From Sphingobacterium pedocola (GTDB lineage Bacteria > Bacteroidota > Bacteroidia > Sphingobacteriales > Sphingobacteriaceae), in contig NZ_MU158690.1 in the NCBI RefSeq assembly GCF_015209965.1, positions 814,088-878,087 of the forward strand: a stretch of 64,000 bases of DNA, read 5' to 3'. The first letter of the stretch is position 1. Every line of letters starts with the position of its first letter. The translations under genes were made by a program, and so were the position numbers. The notes under the pieces were generated by a model. The model worked only from the letters and a program-made list of their open reading frames with translations, searched no databases and was not told where the DNA came from. Shown here piece after piece: positions 18,035 to 27,271 of this stretch.

Positions 18035-20887
18035 ATGAGATACATCATTTTGTTTTGTTTGCTGCATACAGCAGGGCTAAGTTTCGCGTCGGATTTAAAG
18101 CCGGTGAATCTTCGAGTAGAATACAAGGATCGCCCGTTTGTGGATGAAAGAGTGCCTCGCCTCAGTTGGGAGCTAACCGCTAAAAAGCACAATCAGTTTC
18201 AATCTGCATATCAGGTTATCGTAGCGTCATCATTAAAGAAACTGAAAAGAAACGAAGGAGATTTATGGGATAGCGGCAAGCAAACGTCTCAGGCCACCAA
18301 CCAGATCGTCTATGATGGAGTTGCACTGTCTTCCAGACAAAGAGTGTGGTGGAAAGTCAAGGTGTGGGACGCGAACAATCGGCAGGGTAAATGGAGCGAG
18401 GTTAATCACTGGGAGATGGGGTTGCTTAATCAGTCCGATTGGCACGCAAAGTGGATTGGTTATGATTTAAACCACCTTGCAAAAGGCGGAACGTATCATT
18501 TGCCGCCGTCACCCTACCTGCGCAAAGAAGTTCGCGTTCAAAAAGAAGTCCGGGTCGCGCGTCTATATATCAGTTCTTTAGGTCTTCACGAGTTCTATAT
18601 CAATGGCGATAAAGTAGGTAGGGACTATTTCGGATCGGGCTGGACAGATTACGATATGCGGGTGTACTATCAGGTTTATGACGTTACAAAACACCTGCAA
18701 CAGGGGGGCAACACGTTTGGCGCCGTACTTTCTAACGGTTGGTATGCCGGTTATCTCGGGTACGCGCTATTTGTAGGAAGTCCACAAGTCCGTGCATTCT
18801 ATGGAGATTTTCCGTTGTTGAAAGCACAGGTTGAGATCCAGTATTCCGATGGAAGTAGCGATATTATTTCGACCGATGAGCAATGGAAGGCATCTGCTGG
18901 TGCGCTGATGGAGTCAGATTTTCTCCAAGGCGAAACATATGACGCTACCAAAGAAATGGCGGGATGGGATCGGCCCAGATTTGATGATACAGATTGGAGG
19001 CCGGCTCAGGTGATGGAAGATAACAGCACAAGGAAAATACAACTTTATCCTGGAGAGCCGGTAAGGGTCGTCGAGGAACTGCCTATAAAGTCGATAAGGC
19101 GTTTGGATAATGGTAAATATATAGTGGACTTTGGTCAGAATTTTGCGGGTATTATACGCGCACGTATGCTCGGTCAAGCCCATGACACCCTGGTATTCCG
19201 TTATGGAGAGATGCTGCACCTTGATGGTACCTTGGTGACCGAAAACCTGCGCAGTGCGCGGGCGACAGACACCTACATCTTAAAAGGGAATCCGGAGGGC
19301 GAAGTATGGAGTCCGCGATTCACCTACCACGGATTCCAATACGTAGAAATTACAGGATTAAAAGAGGCCCCGGCTGCAGATTTTTTAGTGGGACTAGCAC
19401 TTAGTTCGGATCTCGAAACAGCAGGTTATTTTGAATCAGATAATGAGCTGTTGAATAAGCTCTATCGTAATATCGTCTGGACTCAACGGGCAAATTATTT
19501 GGATATTCCTACCGATTGCCCACAGCGTGATGAGCGTTTGGCATGGACCGGGGATGCGCAGGTATATATTCGTTCTGCAGTTTACAATAACAACATTGCT
19601 GCTTTCCACACCAAATGGATACAAGATTTAAATGATGCGCAATGGCCTAATGGGGCGTTTCCTATTTATGCCCCAATGCCTGTTAACAAAGCGGGGATAC
19701 CCGCCATACGAAGTTCAGATACCTATTCTCCAGGTTGGTCGGAGGCAGGTGTCATTTGCACCTATGAAATATTCCGCGCGTATAACGACCTTCGAATGGT
19801 AAAGCGTTCATTGCCCTACATGGTGAAGTTCATGGATTTTTTAGCTACTAAAGCGAACAATCTGGGTGTTTTGCCGGAGGGGATCTTCGAAGAGATTGAA
19901 CCCAATGGAGGCTTTGGTGACTGGCTGTCGATCGGTAAAAAAACAAGCCCGGATTTGTTGGCCACACTCTACTATTTCTATTGTGCGAAGCTCATGAAAG
20001 AAATGTGTGAAGCGATCCAAGAAGACGAACTTACGCAACGTTACGGTAAAACTGCGGAAATCATTCACAGTGGATTCCTAGCTCACTATACAGATGCCGG
20101 TAAATTTAAGACAGACTCCGCTCGATACGGTGACGGAGCAGGATACGTCGAAGGGCAAAACGGGTTTTCAGGACATACGCAAACGGCCTATGCAAACGCT
20201 ATTTACATGCTTATATTAGAAGAGGAAGATCTGGAATATGCTGGTAGACTTTTGCGACAGCTAGTGGAAGAAAACGATGATAAACTGACTACGGGCTTTT
20301 TAGGTTTTAAGCCTTTATTGCCAGCGTTGTCGCGTACCAACTCATCAGATAAAGCGTACAAACTCCTGCTCAGTACCGAATACCCGTCGTTGGGATATGA
20401 GGTTGTGAATGGAGCTACTTCTATTTGGGAGCGCTGGGATAGCTATACAAAAGATCAAGGCTTTGTACATAACGCAGCGATGAACTCCTTCAGCCATTAT
20501 GCTTTTGGTGCGATCAACGAATGGATCTTTGAGTATATGATAGGTATCAAACCTATTGATCGTGGTTTTCGCTCTTTTACGATCAAACCCGAATTACCGC
20601 CGAAAAATATCCCATTAAAAAGTGTAAAAGGTACATACCACTCTATTGCAGGTCGCATTCAGGCCGCATGGCGATATGAGGATAATGTTCGGATCCATGA
20701 GCTGGAGATACCGGTAAATACCACTGCTTACTTCTATATCGAGGCTCGTTCTTTGGAGGATATATATATCAATGGAAAAGTACTCGGGCTAAGTGAATGG
20801 GCATCTTCAGTTGAACAAGTAGGTGTACAATATAAATTACAGCTTGGATCCGGAAAGTACACGTTTAAGATTAACCAACATCCATAA
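18035..20887 (+). CDS. Alpha-L-rhamnosidase, GH78
   Basis: A 950-residue secreted GH78 enzyme that releases terminal alpha-L-rhamnose. It opens with a short signal peptide (FCLLHTAGLSFAS) and a fibronectin-like N-terminal module (LKPVNLRVEYKDRPFVDERV). Bac_rhamnosid_N is next (YISSLGLHEFYINGDKVG), then a concanavalin-like domain and the (alpha/alpha)6 catalytic barrel. The barrel contains the family signature TDCPQRDERLAWTGDAQVY at about residues 492-510, GGFGDWLSIG at about 624, and ATSIWERWDSY at about 793. Length and domain order match full-length family members. Together with the GH140-like enzyme it suggests the locus attacks a rhamnose-containing plant polysaccharide or glycoside; substrate is an inference. 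Confidence 0.95.
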   Translation: MRYIILFCLLHTAGLSFASDLKPVNLRVEYKDRPFVDERVPRLSWELTAKKHNQFQSAYQVIVASSLKKLKRNEGDLWDSGKQTSQATNQIVYDGVALSSRQRVWWKVKVWDANNRQGKWSEVNHWEMGLLNQSDWHAKWIGYDLNHLAKGGTYHLPPSPYLRKEVRVQKEVRVARLYISSLGLHEFYINGDKVGRDYFGSGWTDYDMRVYYQVYDVTKHLQQGGNTFGAVLSNGWYAGYLGYALFVGSPQVRAFYGDFPLLKAQVEIQYSDGSSDIISTDEQWKASAGALMESDFLQGETYDATKEMAGWDRPRFDDTDWRPAQVMEDNSTRKIQLYPGEPVRVVEELPIKSIRRLDNGKYIVDFGQNFAGIIRARMLGQAHDTLVFRYGEMLHLDGTLVTENLRSARATDTYILKGNPEGEVWSPRFTYHGFQYVEITGLKEAPAADFLVGLALSSDLETAGYFESDNELLNKLYRNIVWTQRANYLDIPTDCPQRDERLAWTGDAQVYIRSAVYNNNIAAFHTKWIQDLNDAQWPNGAFPIYAPMPVNKAGIPAIRSSDTYSPGWSEAGVICTYEIFRAYNDLRMVKRSLPYMVKFMDFLATKANNLGVLPEGIFEEIEPNGGFGDWLSIGKKTSPDLLATLYYFYCAKLMKEMCEAIQEDELTQRYGKTAEIIHSGFLAHYTDAGKFKTDSARYGDGAGYVEGQNGFSGHTQTAYANAIYMLILEEEDLEYAGRLLRQLVEENDDKLTTGFLGFKPLLPALSRTNSSDKAYKLLLSTEYPSLGYEVVNGATSIWERWDSYTKDQGFVHNAAMNSFSHYAFGAINEWIFEYMIGIKPIDRGFRSFTIKPELPPKNIPLKSVKGTYHSIAGRIQAAWRYEDNVRIHELEIPVNTTAYFYIEARSLEDIYINGKVLGLSEWASSVEQVGVQYKLQLGSGKYTFKINQHP

Positions 20888-20945
20888 TGAAAGGAGTCGT
20901 AACCAAAATGATTAGTTCCTTAACACTTTAAACGGCATAACCCGT

Positions 20946-22235
20946 ATGATAATTGACAACGAAAGTTCAACACCCGCAAAGTTCAAAAAGAAACCTAAAT
21001 TTTATCAACTGCTTTATGTCCAAGTCTTATTTGCAATAGTGGTCGGTGTGTCACTGGGGCATTTTTATCCAGCTTTGGGAGAACAAATGAAGCCGCTTGG
21101 TGATGGTTTTATACAATTGATTAAAATGATTATTGCTCCGGTTATCTTTATCACTGTCTCAACAGGTATTGCATCGATGAGTGATATGAAAAAAATAGGT
21201 CGTGTCGCGGGCAAATCTTTTATTTACTTTATCACGTTTTCTACATTGGCACTGATACTGGGACTAATTGTAAGCAACCTAGTGCAGCCCGGTAAGGGAT
21301 TGAATATAGATCCCGCTACATTAGACTTCAACAGTGTTTCGGATTATGTGACCAATGCAAGAGACTCGAGTCTGCTGAATTTTGTGTTAAATATAATTCC
21401 GCAAACACTCATAAGCCCCTTAACTGGTACCAATATATTGCAGGTATTGTTTACCGCGATCTTATTTGGTGTAGGCATTTCGTTAACATTAGATAAAAGC
21501 AAACCTGTTCTCGATTTTTTACATGCGCTTGCGTATCCAATATTTAAAGTTGTTAGTATTTTAATGAAGTTGGCTCCAATTGGTGCGTTCGGCGCAATGG
21601 CCTTTACCATCGGCAAATATGGGTTAAGTTCTATGAGTAATCTGGTGATGTTGGTCGCTACATTTTATATGACCTCGGCCTTCTTTATAGCTTTTGTATT
21701 AGGGGCCGTAGCGCGGTACAACGGATTTTCAATTTTTAAACTATTAAGATACCTCAAAGACGAGCTATTGTTAGTTTTGGCGACTAGCTCTTCAGAATCG
21801 GCCCTTCCGTCACTCATGCAGAAAATGGAAAAAGCGGGCTGTGCGAAGCCCGTTGTAGGGCTGGTCGTTCCTACAGGCTACTCCTTTAATCTGGATGGAA
21901 CGAACATCTATATGACGCTTGCCGCATTGTTTATTGCACAGGCATGTAATATTGATCTCAGCCTCGAACAACAGATCCTGTTGTTGTTAGTTGCGATGCT
22001 GAGTTCCAAAGGAGCCGCAGGAGTATCTGGAGCAGGCTTTATCACGCTGGCGGCTACATTAGCTGTAGTGCCTGAAGTCCCCATAGCCGGTATGACGCTG
22101 ATATTAGGTATAGATAAGTTTATGTCCGAATGTCGGGCACTTACTAATTTAGTCGGTAACGCAGTGGCGACTGTTGTCGTTGCGAAATGGGAGAATCAAT
22201 TAGACGTGGAACAACTTGACGCGGCCTTGAAATAA
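20946..22235 (+). CDS. Dicarboxylate/amino acid:cation symporter (DAACS family)
   Basis: A 429-residue inner-membrane symporter with the hairpin/transmembrane pattern of the DctA/GltP family. It imports C4-dicarboxylates or acidic amino acids with sodium or protons. Family motifs are present: the serine-rich re-entrant loop ([20 protein letters not shown]), the NxDGT element in TM7 ([14 protein letters not shown]), and the second re-entrant loop ([20 protein letters not shown]). Substrate cannot be separated between succinate/fumarate/malate and glutamate/aspartate by eye. It starts 58 bases after the rhamnosidase, so it may be the last gene of the locus transcript. The 236 bases downstream contain no recognisable signal. 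Confidence 0.92.
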   Translation: MIIDNESSTPAKFKKKPKFYQLLYVQVLFAIVVGVSLGHFYPALGEQMKPLGDGFIQLIKMIIAPVIFITVSTGIASMSDMKKIGRVAGKSFIYFITFSTLALILGLIVSNLVQPGKGLNIDPATLDFNSVSDYVTNARDSSLLNFVLNIIPQTLISPLTGTNILQVLFTAILFGVGISLTLDKSKPVLDFLHALAYPIFKVVSILMKLAPIGAFGAMAFTIGKYGLSSMSNLVMLVATFYMTSAFFIAFVLGAVARYNGFSIFKLLRYLKDELLLVLATSSSESALPSLMQKMEKAGCAKPVVGLVVPTGYSFNLDGTNIYMTLAALFIAQACNIDLSLEQQILLLLVAMLSSKGAAGVSGAGFITLAATLAVVPEVPIAGMTLILGIDKFMSECRALTNLVGNAVATVVVAKWENQLDVEQLDAALK

Positions 22236-22471
22236 GCAAGTTTGTTAGCAACAAAAAGGCTGGTGTTTTTCCCCTAATAAAACATAGCATAGAGCAGTTT
22301 GTAAATTCGAAGCGTTTATTTAGGTTTGTGGTGAAAAAATACCCGCTTGAAGTCTCTTCTCACTCAATTTTAAGCATGGAGTAGTAATACAATTAATCGG
22401 ATATTGTAAACAAATCGGACGATAAGCTGTTAAATAAATTCGGGTGTAATCCACAAAATGTAGCATAGTTT

Positions 22472-25400
22472 ATGATCTCTTCACAACAAAAAACAGGGGC
22501 TTCAGATCAGCCGAATGGATTTTTACTTTTTTTACGAGGCAGTGGAGAATGTGCACGTCACCTAACAAGCCTTGACTGGGAGCGTACCGAGCTTGGTGCC
22601 ATAGCTAACTGGCCACCCGCATTAAAGCAAGCAACGGCTACGATGCTAAGCAGCAACGTTCCAACCCTTCTGTGTTGGGGCAGTTCCTTGATACAATTGT
22701 ACAATGCACACTTTGAGTTTATATTAGATCACTACTTTCTACAGGCGCCTATTTTAGGCATTCCGGCCGAGCAGACGTTTCGTTCCGATTGGCATGCCTT
22801 CAGTCCTCTTTTTACGAAGGCTTTGCAGGGCGAGGCCAGCGAATGGAATCAGTACAAAGTAAAGAAAGGCAAACACGACGCGCTAGCCGACTGCTATTTT
22901 GATATATCTTTTACCCCTATAAGAGACGAGCTTGGTAAAGTACAGGGTGTAGGTGTTACATTTGCCGATCGCACGCCGGCGGTACAGGAACTCAAGACAC
23001 TGCGGTCCTATAAGCAGAATGTTGACTTAATGATTCACCAGGCTCCCGTAGGTATCTGTATTGTTATTGGGACACCTTTACGCACGATCGAGGTGAACGA
23101 CGCATTCGTGGAAATCACCGGCAAGCAACGTGAAGATTTCTTTCGCCTTCCGTATTGGGACGTCAATGCTGAAATCAGGGACGTGTACGAACCTATCTCG
23201 CTTCGCGTAATTCAGACGGGTCAAAGCTATCAGGCCAAAGAGCACCGGGTTACCCTCATTCGTAACGGCATACCCGAAACTGTTTACGTTGATTTCGTGT
23301 ATGAGCCGCTTCGTGACACAGGAGGACAAATTATCGGTCTTATGATTGTTGCTATCGATGTAACCGCAAAATCCACTGCACAACAAGTGTTGGAACAGAC
23401 GAACGAGGAAATGGCGGCCATCAACGAAGAAATAGCTTCCGCTAACGAAGAACTAATCACTACCAATGAAGACTTGGAATTTACCCAACGTAAGTTACAT
23501 ATATCGTTAGAAAGGCTCACGGAAAGCGAACATCAGATGCGCGAAATGGTAGAACGGGCTCCTTTTCCAATCGGCGTATATATTGGCAAGGAAATGCGTA
23601 TAACCCACGCGAACCAGGCAATCAAAGATGTCTGGGGAAAAGGTGACGAGGTTGTAGGGAAAATGTACGCAGAAGTGTTGCCCGAACTGGCAGACCAAGA
23701 AATCTATCCGCAGCTTGATAGCGTCTATTCAACTGGTATTCCATTTCATACACGCAATCAGCTCGTCGTCCTGCATATCGAGGGCAGACCTCAGGATTTC
23801 TATTTTAATTATAGTTTTACGCCGCTACGCAATCATGAAGGCCAGATATACGGAGTCATGAATACGGCAGCCGATGTGACTGACCTTTATCAGGCCAAAC
23901 AAAAGGTCGAACAGAGCGAACGGAATTTTTACAATATGATACAACAAGCTCCAGTCGCCATGTGTTTACTTCTGGGACCCGAGCATACCGTTGCACTGGT
24001 CAATGATGCCATGATCGATATATGGGGCAAAGCCAGAACCGAGGTGTTGCACCGCCCGCTTTTCGAAGCATTGCCCGATGCGCGGAAGCAGGGGTTGGAA
24101 GAAGTTATGGCGCAGGTGTATAATACGGGTATACCTTATCAGGCTATAGAGCAGCCAGTGTCTCTTATCCGTCACGGGGTACCTGATGTTGTATATCAAA
24201 GCTTTGTATACCAGCCTTATTATAATGCAGATGGATCTATTCTTGGCGTATTGGCTATTTCGGTTAACGTCACCGAGCAGGTTACAGCTCGCTTAGAACT
24301 CGAGCGGGTCTACGAGCAGTCGCGTCTAGCCAAGGAAGCTGCTTCCTTGGGTACCTTCGATTTTAATGTTTTAACCGGTATACTCGAGTGGGATAGGAGA
24401 TGTAGGGAGCTTTTTGGGGTGACTCACGATCGTCCTGTAACCTTAGAAAAAGATTTTAAAGAAGCGCTACATCCCGACGATGTGGATCGTGTTTTCTGGG
24501 CAATATCGAGGGCAATGGATGAAGAGCGCTCCGGTGGCATATATTCCACAGTGTACCGTACCATTACGGGTGCTAATCGGCAAGAACGTTGGATAAAGGC
24601 CCAAGGCAAAGCCTACTTCGACAAAGATGCTAAGCCGCTACGGTTGATTGGTTCTGTGCTGGATATCACCGACCAAAAACTCCATGAAATCCGGATAGAA
24701 GAGAATGCGGAAAAACATGGCCGACTAGCGGCAATCATAGATTCTACCGACGACATTATCATTGGCCAAACACTGGGGGGATATATTACTAGCTGGAATC
24801 GAGCCGCCGAGCGCCACTTAGGCTATTCGACGGAAGAGGCTGTCGGGAAGCACATATCCCTTATCCATCCCTCATCACGCTTTGAAGAAGCGACCTATCT
24901 GGCTTCCCTGGTCAGCGAAGGTCAGCAGGTTGTTAACTTTGAGACAGTTCGCTTGGATAAAGAAGGGAATGAGAAGCAGCTCTCGATTACGGTATCGCCT
25001 GTTTTAGACGGGAAAGGTCAGGTCATAGGTTCCTCCAAGATTGCCCGGGATATCAGCGTGCAGAAGGCAGCGGAGAAGGCAGCTCGTCGTTATACCATGC
25101 GATTGGAGGTGCTCAACAAGATGATTCAAACGGTTGCTGAGGAATTGGATCTGGATCGTATCCTGCAAAAAGTGATCGCTGCCACCTGCGAACTTACTGG
25201 CGCAGCATTTGGAAGCTTCTTTTATGCCAAAAAAGATATAGATGGGAAGGTGGATCTTGTGTATGCTACTTCTTCCGTGGGCACTGTTTCATTCACCCCT
25301 TCTGATATTGCGGCAAGCCAAGCTTTCTTCTCCGGGGTATTTACCGATTTGCAAGTGAATCGCGTGGCAAACACCGACGAGGACCCCCGTTATCAGTTGC

Positions 25401-26296
25401 ACAAATATCTTTTCGGCATGCCATCCGTAGATTTTCACGTTTCCAGTTATCTTGCGGTCCCCGTTGTATCCCGATCGGGGGAAGTTATCGGCGGATTGTT
25501 TTTTGGACACCCTGATCCAGAACGCTTTAGTTCAGACCATGAAAGTCTCGTTATTTCCATTGCAGCACATGCTGCGGTCGGATTAGATAATGCACAACTC
25601 TATGAAAAAGTGAAAAGTCTGAACGATAAGAAAGATGAATTTATCGGCTTGGCTAGTCACGAACTGAAGACCCCGCTTACTAGTATAAATGGCTACCTTC
25701 AGATTTTAGAGCGATCTAACCAAAATGAACAACATCATTTGTTTTTAAAGCGAGCTACTTTGCAGGTTAAAAAGCTAGCCATGTTAGTCGACGACCTACT
25801 CGATGTTTCGAAGATTGAAGCCGGAAAACTAAAATTAACCTTAGTTGATTTCGATCTACTCAATACGATTAAGGAAGCTATAGATTTGGTCGCTCTAAAT
25901 AGCAACAAGCATCATATCACGTTCAAAACAGTGGCTGAGTCGTGTGTGGTTAAGGCCGATAGCCACCGTATTGAGCAGGTTATGCTCAATCTATTGACTA
26001 ATGCCATCAAATATGCCCCCGGAAAGACGGAGATCGAGGTGTCGCTCCTTATCAGCGACAGTGAAGTCTTAGTCGGTGTGAAAGACTTCGGTATCGGCAT
26101 TCCCATTGACAAGCAGGATACGATCTTCTCCCGCTTTTACCGTATAGAAGAAAACACCCAGAATATTTCCGGACTGGGGATGGGATTATTTTTATCCCAC
26201 GAAATTATAACCCGACATCAGGGTAGAATTTGGGTCGATAGCGTACTCGGTCGTGGCAGTACATTCTGGTTTAGCTTGCCTTTAAATAGCGAATAA
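22472..26296 (+). CDS. Multi-PAS/GAF sensor histidine kinase
   Basis: A 1274-residue soluble hybrid sensor; no convincing membrane segment was seen. From the N-terminus: a PAS-like module (~1-165), a PAS domain (~175-300, IHQAPVGICIVIG), a coiled coil (~300-350, TNEEMAAINEEIASANEEL), three or four more PAS modules (~355-475, ~485-615, ~620-745 and ~755-870), a GAF domain (~885-1040), HisKA with the phospho-acceptor His in FIGLASHELKTPLTSINGY (~1063), and HATPase_c (NLLTNAIKYAP, GVKDFGIGIP, SGLGMGLFLSHEI). Repeated PAS modules of this kind sense small ligands or redox state in Bacteroidota. No response regulator gene is adjacent, so its partner is elsewhere. The cognate signal is unknown. Confidence 0.93.
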   Translation: MISSQQKTGASDQPNGFLLFLRGSGECARHLTSLDWERTELGAIANWPPALKQATATMLSSNVPTLLCWGSSLIQLYNAHFEFILDHYFLQAPILGIPAEQTFRSDWHAFSPLFTKALQGEASEWNQYKVKKGKHDALADCYFDISFTPIRDELGKVQGVGVTFADRTPAVQELKTLRSYKQNVDLMIHQAPVGICIVIGTPLRTIEVNDAFVEITGKQREDFFRLPYWDVNAEIRDVYEPISLRVIQTGQSYQAKEHRVTLIRNGIPETVYVDFVYEPLRDTGGQIIGLMIVAIDVTAKSTAQQVLEQTNEEMAAINEEIASANEELITTNEDLEFTQRKLHISLERLTESEHQMREMVERAPFPIGVYIGKEMRITHANQAIKDVWGKGDEVVGKMYAEVLPELADQEIYPQLDSVYSTGIPFHTRNQLVVLHIEGRPQDFYFNYSFTPLRNHEGQIYGVMNTAADVTDLYQAKQKVEQSERNFYNMIQQAPVAMCLLLGPEHTVALVNDAMIDIWGKARTEVLHRPLFEALPDARKQGLEEVMAQVYNTGIPYQAIEQPVSLIRHGVPDVVYQSFVYQPYYNADGSILGVLAISVNVTEQVTARLELERVYEQSRLAKEAASLGTFDFNVLTGILEWDRRCRELFGVTHDRPVTLEKDFKEALHPDDVDRVFWAISRAMDEERSGGIYSTVYRTITGANRQERWIKAQGKAYFDKDAKPLRLIGSVLDITDQKLHEIRIEENAEKHGRLAAIIDSTDDIIIGQTLGGYITSWNRAAERHLGYSTEEAVGKHISLIHPSSRFEEATYLASLVSEGQQVVNFETVRLDKEGNEKQLSITVSPVLDGKGQVIGSSKIARDISVQKAAEKAARRYTMRLEVLNKMIQTVAEELDLDRILQKVIAATCELTGAAFGSFFYAKKDIDGKVDLVYATSSVGTVSFTPSDIAASQAFFSGVFTDLQVNRVANTDEDPRYQLHKYLFGMPSVDFHVSSYLAVPVVSRSGEVIGGLFFGHPDPERFSSDHESLVISIAAHAAVGLDNAQLYEKVKSLNDKKDEFIGLASHELKTPLTSINGYLQILERSNQNEQHHLFLKRATLQVKKLAMLVDDLLDVSKIEAGKLKLTLVDFDLLNTIKEAIDLVALNSNKHHITFKTVAESCVVKADSHRIEQVMLNLLTNAIKYAPGKTEIEVSLLISDSEVLVGVKDFGIGIPIDKQDTIFSRFYRIEENTQNISGLGMGLFLSHEIITRHQGRIWVDSVLGRGSTFWFSLPLNSE

Positions 26297-26325
26297 GAAC
26301 CGTAAACCGCTGAGTTTCTTATTCG
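26290..26325 (+). terminator. Inverted repeat at the end of the kinase gene
   Basis: CGAATAAGAA (26290-26299) and TTCTTATTCG (26316-26325) form a perfect 10-base stem. It overlaps the stop codon of the histidine kinase gene. It has no long T-run, so it may act as an mRNA end stabiliser or weak terminator. Confidence 0.45.
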
Positions 26326-26443
26326 GTCCCCATTCCATTTTGCTATTGCACAAATGTAAATTAAACTTGTCTAAGTTTTCATCTACTCCAGTTTAAACCA
26401 ATATATCAAAAATCTGGATCAGTCAATAGCAGATCACGCTCGC

Positions 26444-26451
26444 TAAGTTTG
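26444..26451 (+). promoter_or_regulatory. Exact TAnnTTTG -7 box upstream of thioredoxin-like gene
   Basis: TAAGTTTG matches the Bacteroidota -7 consensus exactly, 39 bases before the ATG at 26490. A clear TTG -33 box at the expected distance is missing, so confidence is limited. Confidence 0.4.
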
Positions 26452-26489
26452 TATTGACAATAGGGTCAGCAAACGTAATCAATTCAACA

Positions 26490-26723
26490 ATGGAAAAATC
26501 AATTTTTTATCACGCAGGATGTCCTGTTTGTGTGAGCGCAGAACAAGATATTGTTCGTTTAATCGGTGAATCTAATGTGGAAGTAGTTCACCTGGGCGAA
26601 GATAAAAATCGTATCAACGATGCTGAAAATTCAGGAGTAAAATCTGTTCCTGCTTTGGTAACGCCCAACGGAAATGTATTGCACATTAACTTCGGAGCCT
26701 CTTTATCAGACGTAAAAGGATAG
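26490..26723 (+). CDS. Small thioredoxin-like protein with CPVC motif
   Basis: A 77-residue protein consisting of a single thioredoxin-like half. It has an N-terminal strand, the redox motif CPVC at residues 10-13 (FYHAGCPVCVSAEQDI), and a SVPALV segment resembling the cis-proline loop. A TTG at 26454 would extend the frame by 12 residues, but the ATG at 26490 gives the normal start of the fold. It is likely cytoplasmic and involved in thiol exchange. The truncated DUF2024 gene lies 66 bases downstream on the same strand, an association that may be operonic. The partner is unknown. Confidence 0.75.
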   Translation: MEKSIFYHAGCPVCVSAEQDIVRLIGESNVEVVHLGEDKNRINDAENSGVKSVPALVTPNGNVLHINFGASLSDVKG

Positions 26724-26789
26724 TATTATTAAATTTAACGAACCGGGGATAGGCGCAACCGAGGTCTGTCCTCTTCAATCAAAAACGAA

Positions 26790-26936
26790 ATGAAAGTAGC
26801 AGTCTGGGATACATATGTAACTAAAAGAGACGGACAGATTATGCATTTTGATATCCTTGTAGAAGATCATGTCGTGGAGTCTGTCGTCTACCGAGTGGGG
26901 GCACGTTACCTGGCTTCAAAGGGGCAGCAGGATTAA
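26790..26936 (+). pseudogene. DUF2024 family protein, 3'-truncated
   Basis: A 48-codon ORF begins MKVAVWDTYVTKRDGQIMHF, the recognisable start of the small DUF2024 family. Those proteins run on to about 85-90 residues and carry a Cys/His-containing C-terminal half after the KGQ segment. Here the frame stops right after SKGQQD, so the second half is missing. Only 10 bases separate this stop from the stop of the oppositely oriented, also shortened GntR-like gene. A single deletion that removed the tails of both convergent genes is the simplest explanation (inference). Residual function is unlikely but not excluded. Confidence 0.65.
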
Positions 26937-26946
26937 ACAATCACAT

Positions 26947-27204
26947 CTAATGAATGTAAACTTTGTCATATAGAAACAGCTTAGAGTCCAACCATCCTTC
27001 CGCCAGTAGTATATCTAGCGCATCAATAATCGTATTGCGGTTTACTTTTAATTTGGCAGCTAATTGCCTGCTGCCGGGTAAAGCATCTCCACTACTAAGC
27101 TTTCCGTTCTTTATAGCATGAATAATTGCATCAGCAATCTGAATATACACCGCTCTATAGCAATTTGTGTTTATGATGATTTGAAGATCCCAAGGTCTAA
27201 GCAT
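26947..27204 (-). pseudogene. GntR-family winged-helix fragment (MocR/PdxR-like N-terminus)
   Basis: About 85 residues from ATG 27204 encode a GntR-type winged helix: YIQIADAIIHAIKNGKLSSG, ALPGSRQLAAKLKVNRNTI, LDILLAEGWLDSK. The spacing and the LPGSR/LAAKL.VNRNT pattern match the N-terminal DNA-binding domain of MocR-type regulators. Those continue into a ~350-residue aminotransferase-like domain that is absent here. The frame ends after a short unrelated tail. It is convergent with the truncated DUF2024 gene. A stand-alone short GntR protein (YtrA-like) is the alternative reading. Confidence 0.6.
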
Positions 27205-27271
27205 CTGGACTATCTGTAGGTGTAAAATTTGACGTTGACGAATATTCGTAAGTAGCTCATATCTTGGAACA

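Noticed and set aside
26454-26489. TTG-initiated extension of the thioredoxin-like protein
   Set aside because: It would start within 3 bases of the -7 box, before any likely transcript start; ATG 26490 fits the fold.
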